This document shows, in pieces, positions 6,781 to 14,593 of a stretch of DNA of 30,572 bases (position 1 is its first letter; each line of letters starts with the position of its first letter). This DNA comes from a bacterium (GTDB taxonomy: Bacteria; 4484-113; JAFGCY01). The position numbers and the translations under genes are program-made. A model generated the notes under the pieces. It saw only the letters and a program-made list of their open reading frames with translations, did no database searches and was not told the DNA's origin. The DNA lies in contig JADZFO010000057.1 of the NCBI GenBank assembly GCA_020849855.1, forward strand, positions 1 through 30,572. Direction: 5' to 3'.

Positions 6781-7062
6781 ATGATCGAGCTTCTGACCCA
6801 GATTCTGCGCCACATCGTGGAGCATCCCGACCAGGTCAAGATCACCGCGAACCAGGAAGGCCGTGACAAGGTCACGCTGCAGGTCCACGTGGCGCCTGAG
6901 GATGTGGGAAAGGTGATCGGCCGCGAGGGCCGCATCATCAATGCTTTGCGCCTGCTGGTGCGGGCCGGTGCGGGTAAGCGTTTCCAGAAGGTCGGTATCG
7001 AGCTGGTCGGGGCAGGTGAGCCCGCCAGCCGTGAGCGCGCCGAACAGCCCGAGGCTGTCTAG
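6781..7062 (+). CDS. khpA: KH-domain RNA-binding protein KhpA (YlqC)
   Basis: A 93-residue single KH-domain protein. The nucleic-acid-binding GxxG loop is in GKVIGREGRIINALR near residues 43-57. Members bind RNA, often with KhpB, and affect ribosome maturation, cell size and sRNA-mediated control in Gram-positive species. The gene lies between rpsP and rimM as usual for ylqC. A strong Shine-Dalgarno, GGAGGTGG, lies upstream of the ATG. The C-terminal dozen residues are poorly conserved and acidic. Confidence 0.93.
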   Translation: MIELLTQILRHIVEHPDQVKITANQEGRDKVTLQVHVAPEDVGKVIGREGRIINALRLLVRAGAGKRFQKVGIELVGAGEPASRERAEQPEAV

Positions 7063-7074
7063 GCCCGGCCGCGC

Positions 7075-7704
7075 ATGCCACTCGTGCGCATCGGCTATGT
7101 CCTCGGCCCCTTCGGGGTCCATGGCGACTTCAAGTGCGCCTATACCACCGACCATCCAGAATGGATCGCCGGGCGCAGCCATTACCTGCTCAGCGACCCG
7201 CGCTCCGGCGAGTGTCTGCGCCTGAACCTGGCCCAGGTCAAGCTGAGGGACAACGACTTCCTGATCCGCTTTGGCGAGTTTGACGCGCCCGAGGCGATCA
7301 AGCAGTACACGGGCTGGGAGCTGCTTTACAGCGCCAGGCGCGGCGAGCTGCCCCGGGATGAGCCCGGCGAAGTCTACCTCTTCGAGCTGGCCGGTCTGGA
7401 GGTGCGCGACCCGGAAGGCCGCGTGCTGGGCCGGGTGTCGGAGATCCTGGATTCCGGGCCGCATTACCTGCTGCAGCTGGACAGCCCCGGCGAGCCGCTC
7501 TTCCCCTACATCGAGCAGTTCACGCGCGAGGTGAACCTGGCCGAGGGCTATCTGGTGACGGCTTATCCGCTGGACCCCGCGGCAAGGGAGGAAGTGCCGG
7601 CCGAGCAGCGCCAGCACACCGCCCGCCGCCGGCCCCGTACCTCCCGCGGGCCCTCCAAGGCCAGCGTGAAGGCCCGGCGTGAAGCCGGACGGCGCCGGCC
7701 ATGA
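7075..7704 (+). CDS. rimM: Ribosome maturation factor RimM
   Basis: A 209-residue protein that binds uS19 and helps mature the 30S head. The N-terminal RimM domain begins VRIGYVLGPFGVHGDFK. The C-terminal PRC-barrel contains EVYLFELAGLEV and ends in LFPYIEQFTREVNL. After about residue 165 there is an extra tail rich in Arg, Lys and Ser (ARRRPRTSRGPS and onward) that is not part of the usual protein and may bind rRNA. The gene starts 12 bases after khpA. Its last four bases overlap trmD as ATGA, suggesting translational coupling. Confidence 0.95.
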   Translation: MPLVRIGYVLGPFGVHGDFKCAYTTDHPEWIAGRSHYLLSDPRSGECLRLNLAQVKLRDNDFLIRFGEFDAPEAIKQYTGWELLYSARRGELPRDEPGEVYLFELAGLEVRDPEGRVLGRVSEILDSGPHYLLQLDSPGEPLFPYIEQFTREVNLAEGYLVTAYPLDPAAREEVPAEQRQHTARRRPRTSRGPSKASVKARREAGRRRP

Positions 7705-8588
7705 AGTTCCTGATCATCACGATCTTCCCCGACTTCGTGCGCAGCGTCTTTGAATTCGGGGTGCTGCGCCGGGCGGTCGAGGCGGGCCTGATCAGCTATG
7801 GTGTGGTGGACCCGCGCGACTTCACCGAAGACAGGCACCGCACCACCGACGACGCGCCCTATGGCGGCGGGCCGGGCATGGTGATGCTGGCCGAGCCCCT
7901 CTACCGGGCGATCAGCGCGCTGCGTGAGGAGCATGGCGCGCAGACCCCGGTGATCTACCTCAGCCCCTCCGGCATGCCCCTGAGCCAGGGGCTGGCGGAG
8001 GAGCTGGCCAAGTTGTCGGAGGTCAGAGGTCGGAAGTCGGAAGAGGCTAAAGACCCGGCTCTTCCTGACTGCGAAGCGTCCACGGAGCCAGATCAAAGCT
8101 CTGATAGCACACTTCAGACCTCAGACATCCGACTTCCGACTCCAGCCCTGATACTGCTCTGCGGCCGCTATGAGGGCATTGACCAGCGCCTGCTGGATGA
8201 AATCGGGGCGCGGGAGGTCAGCATCGGCGATTATGTCCTGTCCGGCGGCGAGCTGGCGGCCATGGTGCTGGTTGACGCGGTGGCGCGCCTGCTGCCGGGG
8301 GTGCTGGGCAACGAGGACAGCAGCGGAACCGAGAGTTTCGCCGGGCGCGGCGACGGCGCGAAACTGCTGGACTGGCCGCATTACACCCGCCCGGAAATCT
8401 GGCGGGGAAGACGGGTTCCGGAGGTCTTGCTTTCCGGAAACCATGCTAAAATACTCAGCTTCCGCGAAAACGCGGCGCTGCTGCTGACCTTTCGGCGGCG
8501 GCCTGAACTGCTGAGCGCTGAACTGCGCCAGCGCGCGGAGAGCCTTTTGGATTCACTGCAGGGGCGCGATGCGGCTGAGCAGCCGTAG
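7701..8588 (+). CDS. trmD: tRNA (guanine-N1)-methyltransferase TrmD, with in-frame palindromic insert
   Basis: A 295-residue SPOUT methyltransferase that makes m1G37 in tRNAs and prevents frameshifting. Family members are about 240-255 residues long. Core motifs are intact: YGGGPGMVMLAEPL, VIYLSPSGMPLSQGLAEELA, LCGRYEGIDQR (trefoil-knot SAM site), SIGDYVLSGGELA, and LDWPHYTRPEIWRG. The excess length is a hydrophilic segment of 43 residues between LAKLS and LILLCGRYEG, encoded by an inverted-repeat element at 8015-8143. A smaller extra stretch lies at SFAGRGDGAK. The gene is probably functional since the reading frame and active site are complete and TrmD is usually essential. Confidence 0.95.
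   Translation: MKFLIITIFPDFVRSVFEFGVLRRAVEAGLISYGVVDPRDFTEDRHRTTDDAPYGGGPGMVMLAEPLYRAISALREEHGAQTPVIYLSPSGMPLSQGLAEELAKLSEVRGRKSEEAKDPALPDCEASTEPDQSSDSTLQTSDIRLPTPALILLCGRYEGIDQRLLDEIGAREVSIGDYVLSGGELAAMVLVDAVARLLPGVLGNEDSSGTESFAGRGDGAKLLDWPHYTRPEIWRGRRVPEVLLSGNHAKILSFRENAALLLTFRRRPELLSAELRQRAESLLDSLQGRDAAEQP
8015..8143. repeat. Heptad inverted-repeat element inserted in frame in trmD
   Basis: The left arm has four consecutive heptads of consensus GTCNGAN (8015-8042), and the right arm, read on the other strand, has four more (8141-8114 region). Between them lie about 70 bases. The element is 129 bp, exactly 43 codons, so the reading frame is kept. The same architecture, four heptads per arm, recurs between folE and folP at 14447-14581 with the related heptad GTCGAAN. 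Confidence 0.8.
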
Positions 8589-8659
8589 GACGGGCAGCAG
8601 ACTTCCAGGGCATTCAAAACAGAGGATGGCTTCCGGCCGTCAGTCAAGGTGGCAGTGCT

Positions 8660-9103
8660 ATGCAGCAGTTGATTCGTGATTTTGAGTCCGCGCAGCTTAA
8701 GGCCGCGGAGGATGTACCGGTTATCAAGCCGGGCGATACCGTGCGCGTGAAGATCAACCTCTATGAGGGCCGGATCCTCCCCGTTATCGCGATGAAGAAG
8801 ATCCAGCGTATTGCTGCCAAGGGTAAGAGCGGCCGCGAGCAGAAGGCCGAGCGCCAGCAGACCTTTGAGGGCACCGTGATCGGCGTGCAGGGCAGTGGCC
8901 TGCGCCAGAAGTTCACCGTGCGCAAGCTGGCCTCCGGCGTCGGCGTCGAAAAGACCTTCTTCGTCCACACCACCCGTGTGGCCGCCATTGAGGTCGTGCG
9001 CCGCAGCCATGTCCGCCGCGCGAAGCTTTACTACCTGCGCGACCGCGTCGGCAAGGCGACCCGCCTGCGCGAGAAGCGCGAGAATGTGGCGAAGGTGGAC
9101 TAA
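8660..9103 (+). CDS. rplS: Large ribosomal subunit protein bL19
   Basis: A 147-residue protein with the L19 features KPGDTVRVKINLYEG, RQQTFEGTVIGVQGSGL, FTVRKLASGVGVEKTFFVHT, and VRRSHVRRAKLYYLRDRVGKATRL. bL19 lies at the interface of the 30S and 50S subunits. It is somewhat longer than the typical 115-120 residues, with an extra basic loop around GKSGREQKAERQ and a short C-terminal tail. AAGGTGG lies about 9 bases before the ATG. A 71-base gap separates it from trmD. Confidence 0.97.
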   Translation: MQQLIRDFESAQLKAAEDVPVIKPGDTVRVKINLYEGRILPVIAMKKIQRIAAKGKSGREQKAERQQTFEGTVIGVQGSGLRQKFTVRKLASGVGVEKTFFVHTTRVAAIEVVRRSHVRRAKLYYLRDRVGKATRLREKRENVAKVD

Positions 9104-9182
9104 GCTCACGCTTTACCCCATTTGCCGCATTCCACGGGTATATTAGAGGTGCCGGGCAAACCGGCGAGTGGAGAGTCTTGGG

Positions 9183-10124
9183 ATGAAAGTAAGCGGCCGG
9201 GGGCGGCATGGTCAGTTCGAAGCAAGTGTGGACACCACGCGCCTGAGGGCGGATGGTCACGCCTTTGCTACGGTGCATTTCCATTTCGCCGATGCGCAGC
9301 CCGAAGGCGCGCAGCTGGAGCTTCAGCTCAGTAAGCACGGCAGCTTCAGCCCGGACAGCAAGGTCCGGGAAATCAGCGTCCCGATCGTGAACCAGATTGC
9401 CGAAGTGCAGGTTTACGCGCCGGGCCGTCCCGGGGCGGGGATTCTGCAGGCCGACGGCTTCCGCCAGCGCTTTGAGTTCACACCGGTCAGCTTTGGCCAG
9501 AGCCTGCTTTACGAGTGGGCGCCGACTCTTGGCATCTCCCTTGTTATCGCGCTTTTCCTTCGCAGCTTTGTGGTGGCCAGCTATTACATCCCCTCGGGAT
9601 CCATGGAAGGCACCCTGCTGAAGCACGACCTGCTGATCGCCGACAAGCTGACCTACAAGCTGCTGCATCAGGGGCCCAAGCGCGGCGACGTGATGATCTT
9701 CCAGTACCCGCAGAACCCCAAGCAGGACTACATCAAGCGCACCATCGGCCTGCCCGGCGATACCATTGAGGTACGCGACGGCGTGGTATATGTCAATGAC
9801 GTAGCCCTCGACGAACCCTATATCAAGGAACAGCCGATCCAGGACTATGGCCCGGTGACTGTCCCTGACGGGCGCTACTTCATGATGGGCGACAACCGCA
9901 ACCACAGCTCGGACAGCCGGGTCTGGGGCTTTGTGGATGCCAAGCTCTTTGAGGGCCGGGCGCTCTTCGTCTTCTTCCCCTTCAGCCGCGCCAAGTTGAT
10001 CCAGAACGAGCTGCTGGCGCAGGACAAGGTGATCCCCGCGGGCAGCGCAATGGCCGCGGAGCCCAGCCACGGCGGTGAAGCTGAGGACGCAGAAGCCGCA
10101 GCAGCGGCTGACGAGAGCAACTAG
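9183..10124 (+). CDS. lepB: Signal peptidase I with an unusual N-terminal domain
   Basis: A 313-residue type I signal peptidase that cleaves signal peptides at the outer face of the inner membrane. The catalytic Ser is Ser140 in PSGSMEGTL and the catalytic Lys is Lys185 in YIKRTIGLPGD. The box GDNRNHSSDSR follows. One hydrophobic helix lies at about residues 116-132. The first ~110 residues precede that helix and look beta-rich (VSGRGRHGQFEASVDTTRL and onward). Most signal peptidases have only a short segment there. The ATG at 9183 follows GGAG with 8-base spacing; the GTG at 9168 would place the Shine-Dalgarno inside the gene. The C-terminus is Ala/Glu-rich. It is last in the rpsP operon, possibly also transcribed from TATATT near 9139. 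Confidence 0.95.
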   Translation: MKVSGRGRHGQFEASVDTTRLRADGHAFATVHFHFADAQPEGAQLELQLSKHGSFSPDSKVREISVPIVNQIAEVQVYAPGRPGAGILQADGFRQRFEFTPVSFGQSLLYEWAPTLGISLVIALFLRSFVVASYYIPSGSMEGTLLKHDLLIADKLTYKLLHQGPKRGDVMIFQYPQNPKQDYIKRTIGLPGDTIEVRDGVVYVNDVALDEPYIKEQPIQDYGPVTVPDGRYFMMGDNRNHSSDSRVWGFVDAKLFEGRALFVFFPFSRAKLIQNELLAQDKVIPAGSAMAAEPSHGGEAEDAEAAAAADESN

Positions 10125-10127
10125 GCC

Positions 10128-10144
10128 GGCGGGCTTCGCCTGCC
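10128..10144. terminator. Weak hairpin between convergent lepB and tonB-like gene
   Basis: GGCGGG pairs with CCTGCC around a CTTCG loop, four bases after the lepB stop. There is no clear T-run, so terminator function is uncertain. Confidence 0.3.
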
Positions 10145-10188
10145 TGTATCTCCTTCCGGCTCAGCTCCTGGTATTTGCGCGCTCCCAG

Positions 10189-11160
10189 CTATTTCAAGCC
10201 AAAGTTCAGCGTGACCGTGAAGGTGGCATCCGCCTTGTCCACGCCATCAGGGAAGCTGCCAAATGGGGCAGCGCTGCGCACAGCATCCAGGGCCGCACTG
10301 TCCAGCTCGTCATAGCCCGATGAGCTGACCACTTCCACCGAATTCAGACTGCCGCTTCTGCTGACCGAGAGGCGCACCTTCACCGAGCCGCTGTGGCCGA
10401 GACGTTCAGCCGCGGCGGGGTAGTGCTTGTTGCCGTTGATGTCGCGCTTCACCGCGGCGCCATACTTCTTCATCAGCGCCTTGACGTCCACTGCGGGCTC
10501 GGCCGGCACTTCGGGCGGCTTGGGCGGATCCCTGGGCTTCTCGGGTTTGGGCTTCTCGGGCTCAGCCTTGGGTGGATCGGGCTTGCTGTCCCCGTCGCCG
10601 CCGGGCTTGCCACCCGGTACACCGCCTGGGACTCCACCCGGGACTCCGCCTGGCACTCCACCGGGTACGCCACCGGGCACTCCGCCTGGCACGCCACCGG
10701 GGACACCGCCGGGCTGGCCGCCGGCCGAATCCTGTGCCGCGCCGTCCTGCTTGCCGTCCGCGTTGTCAGCCGGGCCGGCTTTGCTGTCCGCGCCGCCCTG
10801 TGGGTCCGGCTTTGCCGGCACAGACTTCGCGGGCGTGGCATCTGACGCTTTGGTTTCGCCTGGCTTTAGCGGCTCCGGCTTCAGGGGCTGCTCCTGCCGG
10901 CGCTCCGGCACAGCCTGCAGCGGCTCGCTTGAGCCAGGCGGCGGGGCCGCAGGCGGCGGAGGCGGAGGCGCTGCGGCCTGCATGTCCGCCTTTGGGCCGC
11001 GGATCAGCAGCATTACCGGGCACTGCAGCTTCTCGCGGGACGGACCGGGCAACATCATGAGGAAGAGCAGGTGGACCAGCAGCGAGGCGCCCAGCCAGTA
11101 CCAGACGCCTGAGCGCCTGCGGGCTTTGCCGCCGCCGGGTGCCGATTGCTCTTCAGCCAT
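10189..11160 (-). CDS. TonB-family energy transducer-like protein
   Basis: A 323-residue protein with TonB layout. The N-terminal helix [22 protein letters not shown] (about residues 16-37) contains the Ser/His pair that contacts ExbB/ExbD in TonB. A long Pro/Lys/Glu-rich periplasmic region follows. The C-terminal TonB domain includes [24 protein letters not shown] and ends VTLNFGLK. The middle contains eight consecutive PGGV units, which is unusual. TonB couples proton motive force to outer-membrane transporters. No exbB, exbD or TonB-dependent receptor is in the window, so this could also be a TonB-like or TolA-like paralogue. The ATG at 11160 is preferred over one at 11199 because a -10 box lies between them. 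Confidence 0.82.
   Translation of the reverse strand: MAEEQSAPGGGKARRRSGVWYWLGASLLVHLLFLMMLPGPSREKLQCPVMLLIRGPKADMQAAAPPPPPPAAPPPGSSEPLQAVPERRQEQPLKPEPLKPGETKASDATPAKSVPAKPDPQGGADSKAGPADNADGKQDGAAQDSAGGQPGGVPGGVPGGVPGGVPGGVPGGVPGGVPGGVPGGKPGGDGDSKPDPPKAEPEKPKPEKPRDPPKPPEVPAEPAVDVKALMKKYGAAVKRDINGNKHYPAAAERLGHSGSVKVRLSVSRSGSLNSVEVVSSSGYDELDSAALDAVRSAAPFGSFPDGVDKADATFTVTLNFGLK
10610..10712 (-). repeat. 12-bp coding tandem repeat (Pro-Gly-Gly-Val)
   Basis: About nine near-identical 12-bp units encode PGGV, in the periplasmic linker of the TonB-like protein. The units differ mainly at third codon positions. Such a repeat can change copy number in 12-bp steps without a frameshift, which would alter linker length. 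Confidence 0.85.
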
Positions 11161-11169
11161 GGAGCGCGA

Positions 11170-11175
11170 ATAATA
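11170..11175 (-). promoter_or_regulatory. -10 box for TonB-like gene
   Basis: On the minus strand TATTAT (11175-11170) is followed by 9 bases and then the ATG at 11160. The mRNA would have a leader of at most about 3 bases. No Shine-Dalgarno is visible. Confidence 0.5.
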
Positions 11176-11253
11176 GATGCTGTAGCGCCTTTGTCTCAAT
11201 AGCCCGGGCCGATTGAGGCCATAACTGATGCGACTTCAGCGCCCCGCGGGTAC

Positions 11254-11259
11254 TATAAT
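11254..11259 (+). promoter_or_regulatory. -10 box of the subtilase-like lipoprotein gene
   Basis: TATAAT lies 36 bases before the ATG at 11296. Here there is a normal leader with GGAGAG at 11285-11290 as Shine-Dalgarno, in contrast to the leaderless genes. Confidence 0.6.
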
Positions 11260-11295
11260 TTCAGCAGTAGACCAATCTACCTACCGGAGAGACCC

Positions 11296-13734
11296 ATGAA
11301 GCGCAGCATTACATGGGTCCTGCTCGTCGTGCTGGCACTTTTGTGCGCCAGCTGCGGCGGCGGGGCTTCGAGCTCAGTCCCCGACGGCAACAATGGGGGC
11401 GGCGATAACAACGGCGGCAAGGACAGCGTTTACTCGCTGGTGGGCCCCAGTTCCGTGAGTGGCGGACACAGCGTCAGCGAGGTTCCCGGGATGGTCAACG
11501 TCCGCACCTCGGCCAAGGGCGCTGCTCTTGAAGCACTGGCCTCCCGCCATGGCTACAGCCTGGTCAGTTCCAGCAACGGCTTCGCGACGCTGCAGCTTCC
11601 CAGCGGCGTCAGCACCGAGCAGGCCAAGGCAGTGCTGGAGAAGGAGTACAACGTCACCAGCGTGGAGCCGCTGCGCCGTATCCAGACCCCCAGCATGCGC
11701 TATGGCGGGTCGGATGTGCGCCGCAGCAGCTTTGTGCCCGGTGATCCGTTTTACTCCGAGCAGTTCGTCGAGTTCCTGTTCGACCCAAACGCTCAAGGTG
11801 GACCGTTCATCGGCTTCAGTTCATTCTTCGGCCAGGGCCTGCCCATGACCGTGCAGGGCTTCAACGGCGCCTGGGACATCGCGCACGTGAACGGCGCCGT
11901 CAGCGCTGAGCCCGTGACCATCGCGATCATCGACGCCGGCTGGCTGGATTACAGTGTGGTGAACCGCAGCGGCTTCGACGAAACCCTGATCAACCCGCTG
12001 TCCGCGGCGGTTGACGGGGCCGGCACGGCCACCACCGGCTTGTCCGCGATTGCCTGGGAGCTGGATGACGACGCCGACCCGACCACCCGCGACTTCCCCT
12101 TCCGCGGCACCGGCGAGTACCTGCTGGGCATGCTGGGCGCGAGCCTCAACGACTTCAATATCAACGCGTTTGACTTTGACAGCTCGACCGCGCTGACCGA
12201 GGACGAGATCTGGAACGAGGGCATGGCGGGTGTGAACCCGAATGCCAACTACCTGCTGATCAAGACCGGTACGCTGGTTGGCCAGAACTGGACCTTCAGC
12301 GATAACGAGCTGGCCGAGAGCCTGGACTATGCCGTGGCCAACGGCGCGGACATCGTGCTCTTTGGCATGTTCGGCACCGGCACCGTCTCCGCGAACCTCA
12401 GCACCGCGATCCAGAACGCGCGTGACAACAACGTGCTGGTGATCGCGCCGGCTGGCGATGTCACCGACACCTTCGACGGCGGCACCGGCACCTTCACCGG
12501 CACTCCGGTGGACATTACCGTGACCTCTGTTTCTCCGGCTTCGGACCCGAACGTGGTCTCGGTCACCGCCACCGGCGTGAACCGCGTCTCCACGGGCGAG
12601 CTGGGCACCGTTGACATTGACCCGGCCGGCCCGGGCCCCGAGGACCTGCCGAACATCGGCACGGGTTACCTCCCGCTCTTCGGCGACCCGGTGAGCGAGA
12701 GCATCCGTGAGATCGCGGCCTACAACAACACCGGCGCCACCATCGCTGGCGTGGGCTATGGCATCGGCTTCGGCTTCTCGCCCTTCCTTGTCTCCGGCGC
12801 GGGCACCATCGCCGACCCGGTGGTGGGTATCCCGGCCGAGGAGTACCGCACCCTGATCTCCAACTTTGGCACCACCGCCGCCGCCGCCTATGTGGCTGGC
12901 GCGGCAAGCCAGGTCTTCCAGATCCTCTCGAACGTGAACGGCACCCCGCCGACCGACGATGAGGTCCTGGCCGAGCTGCTGAACACCGTGCAGTTCGCCG
13001 GTATGGTCGGCGTGGCCGGCTCCGGCCCCGGTACCGGCGGCCTGCTGAATGCCGGCGCCGCCGCGACCAGCGCGATCAACGGCGGCAACCTGAACACGAT
13101 CCTGCCCGCGATGGCGATCACCAACCTGCAGGTCAGCCAGCCCTTCGCGGCGGTGACCCGCGGTACCGACTTCGACGTGACGGTCAACGTGTCCAATGGC
13201 ACCGCGCCCTTCACGACGGTGGTGGACTGGGACAACGGCGGCGACCCGCCGAACATCACCACGGTCGACCCCTGGACCAACGGCGACCCGGTGAGCCTGG
13301 CGGGCGGCTATGACACGCTTGGCTTCAAGATCGTGAATGTCGAGGTGACGGACGCCGACGGCCGCATCGCGAACGCCAGCTTCCAGATCCACGTGATCAA
13401 CCCCCTGAGCGCCAGCATCACGATTGAGGACACCAACGCTGCAGTGCTGCAGCCGGCGGCGGGTGTCTATAACCTGGTGACCAGCGCGACGGCGAACTAC
13501 CGCTTCCGCGCCAATGCCGCGAATGTTTACACCGGTGATGTTGGCGGCACGCCGAACACCACCACCTTCAGCTGGGACTTCAACGGCGACAGCGTGGAGG
13601 ATGCCACCGGGCCGAGCCCGGCGACCAACTTCGCCACGGCTACCCCCGGCACCAACACGATCACCTGCACCCTGACGGTCTCCGAGGCGGTACGCCCGGA
13701 CCAGACCTTCACCGTGACGATCAACGTCGACTAA
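11296..13734 (+). CDS. Lipoprotein with a catalytically degenerate subtilisin (S8) domain and PKD-like repeats
   Basis: An 812-residue protein. A signal peptide ends at CASCGGG, so Cys21 or so is probably lipidated. Residues about 60-135 resemble the prodomain of secreted subtilases. The S8 fold follows: VTIAIIDAGW with Asp213 at the usual catalytic Asp. The HGTHVAG motif is replaced by RGTGEYLLG (270-278), so the catalytic His is absent. The oxyanion Asn region reads APAGD with Asp388. The GTS(M/x)A motif reads GTTAAAAYVAG with Thr527 where Ser should be. Two Ig/PKD-like domains close the protein (about 615-700 and 705-810, the latter with FSWDFNGDS). It is therefore most likely a non-proteolytic surface protein that keeps the fold (inference). 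A terminator hairpin follows. Confidence 0.85.
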   Translation: MKRSITWVLLVVLALLCASCGGGASSSVPDGNNGGGDNNGGKDSVYSLVGPSSVSGGHSVSEVPGMVNVRTSAKGAALEALASRHGYSLVSSSNGFATLQLPSGVSTEQAKAVLEKEYNVTSVEPLRRIQTPSMRYGGSDVRRSSFVPGDPFYSEQFVEFLFDPNAQGGPFIGFSSFFGQGLPMTVQGFNGAWDIAHVNGAVSAEPVTIAIIDAGWLDYSVVNRSGFDETLINPLSAAVDGAGTATTGLSAIAWELDDDADPTTRDFPFRGTGEYLLGMLGASLNDFNINAFDFDSSTALTEDEIWNEGMAGVNPNANYLLIKTGTLVGQNWTFSDNELAESLDYAVANGADIVLFGMFGTGTVSANLSTAIQNARDNNVLVIAPAGDVTDTFDGGTGTFTGTPVDITVTSVSPASDPNVVSVTATGVNRVSTGELGTVDIDPAGPGPEDLPNIGTGYLPLFGDPVSESIREIAAYNNTGATIAGVGYGIGFGFSPFLVSGAGTIADPVVGIPAEEYRTLISNFGTTAAAAYVAGAASQVFQILSNVNGTPPTDDEVLAELLNTVQFAGMVGVAGSGPGTGGLLNAGAAATSAINGGNLNTILPAMAITNLQVSQPFAAVTRGTDFDVTVNVSNGTAPFTTVVDWDNGGDPPNITTVDPWTNGDPVSLAGGYDTLGFKIVNVEVTDADGRIANASFQIHVINPLSASITIEDTNAAVLQPAAGVYNLVTSATANYRFRANAANVYTGDVGGTPNTTTFSWDFNGDSVEDATGPSPATNFATATPGTNTITCTLTVSEAVRPDQTFTVTINVD

Positions 13735-13759
13735 GCCGGCGCTGAACGAGAGCTTCAAA

Positions 13760-13785
13760 CAGGGCCCCGGGAAACCGGGGCCCTG
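13760..13785 (+). terminator. Hairpin terminator after the subtilase-like gene
   Basis: An 11-bp perfect stem, CAGGGCCCCGG with its complement, closes a GAAA tetraloop 26 bases after the stop codon. The following sequence is only weakly T-rich. Confidence 0.7.
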
Positions 13786-13822
13786 TCATTGCTAATGCAG
13801 TGCGGCCGGCGGCGGCCCGGCC

Positions 13823-13828
13823 TATAAT
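13823..13828 (+). promoter_or_regulatory. -10 box of the folE-folP operon
   Basis: TATAAT is followed by 9 bases and then the folE ATG at 13838, giving a leader of at most about 3 bases. No Shine-Dalgarno is visible. Confidence 0.6.
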
Positions 13829-13837
13829 CGCCCCCTG

Positions 13838-14446
13838 ATGAACAAGCCAGTGGACAGCAGCCCGGGGCAGGACTGGATCGACAGCGGGCGCATTGAAAGC
13901 GCCGTGGGCGAGATCCTTGCCGCCGTGGGTGAGAACAGTGCGCGCGAGGGCCTGCGCGAGACGCCCCAGCGCGTGGCGCGGATGTATGGCGAGCTCTTCG
14001 CCGGCATGCATGAGAACGCCGGGGCGCACCTGGAGGTGCAGTTCGACGAGAACCACCGCGAGCTGGTGCTCTTTCGTGACGTGCGCTTCTACAGCCTCTG
14101 CGAGCACCACCTGCTGCCCTTCTTCGGGGTGGCGCATATTGCCTATATCCCCGGCGGGCATATCACCGGCCTGAGCAAGGTGGTGCGGGCCTTCAAGGCC
14201 CTGTCGGCGCGGCCGCAGGTGCAGGAGCGCCTGGGCAGCCAGATGGCGGACCTGATGATGGAGAAGCTGGCGCCGCTGGGCGCGGCGGTGGTGGTGGAAG
14301 CGCGGCACATGTGCATGGAAATGCGCGGGGTGCGCGCGCCGGGCAGCCTGATCACCACCAGCGCGCTGCGCGGGGCCTTTGAGACCCGCGAGAGCACGCG
14401 GATGGAGTTCTTCACCCTGATCAAGGGCGAGCGCTCGGCTTTGTAG
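13838..14446 (+). CDS. folE: GTP cyclohydrolase I
   Basis: A 202-residue enzyme that converts GTP to 7,8-dihydroneopterin triphosphate, the first step of folate and pterin synthesis. Landmarks are GLRETPQRVARMYGELF, FYSLCEHHLLPFFGVAHIAYIP (zinc Cys and the His pair), GLSKVVRAFKALSARPQVQERL, and HMCMEMRGVR with the second zinc Cys. Length and motifs match the type IA enzyme. It is followed by folP after 147 bases that are almost entirely filled by a palindromic element starting at the base after the stop codon. Confidence 0.97.
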   Translation: MNKPVDSSPGQDWIDSGRIESAVGEILAAVGENSAREGLRETPQRVARMYGELFAGMHENAGAHLEVQFDENHRELVLFRDVRFYSLCEHHLLPFFGVAHIAYIPGGHITGLSKVVRAFKALSARPQVQERLGSQMADLMMEKLAPLGAAVVVEARHMCMEMRGVRAPGSLITTSALRGAFETRESTRMEFFTLIKGERSAL

Positions 14447-14581
14447 GTCAAAAGTCGAAAGTCGATGGTCGAATTGCCAGTGTCCATCGACATAGCAAAT
14501 GCTTTCCGCCTTAGCAACTGAACCACGCGACAGCATGACGATGGACTCGCCGGCTTCGACATTCGACATTCGACCTTCGAC
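14447..14581. repeat. Heptad inverted-repeat element between folE and folP
   Basis: Four heptads of consensus GTCRAWR-like sequence (GTCAAAA, GTCGAAA, GTCGATG, GTCGAAT) run from 14447 to 14474. The right arm 14554-14581 has four more on the other strand (GTCGAAG and GTCGAAT types). The element starts directly after the folE stop and ends 12 bases before the folP ATG, leaving room for its Shine-Dalgarno. Its architecture equals that of the trmD insert at 8015-8143. Confidence 0.8.
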
Positions 14582-14593
14582 AAGGGGCAGGTT

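Noticed and set aside
11296-13734. Active S8 serine protease
   Set aside because: The His and Ser motifs are replaced (RGTG and GTT), and the oxyanion Asn is changed.
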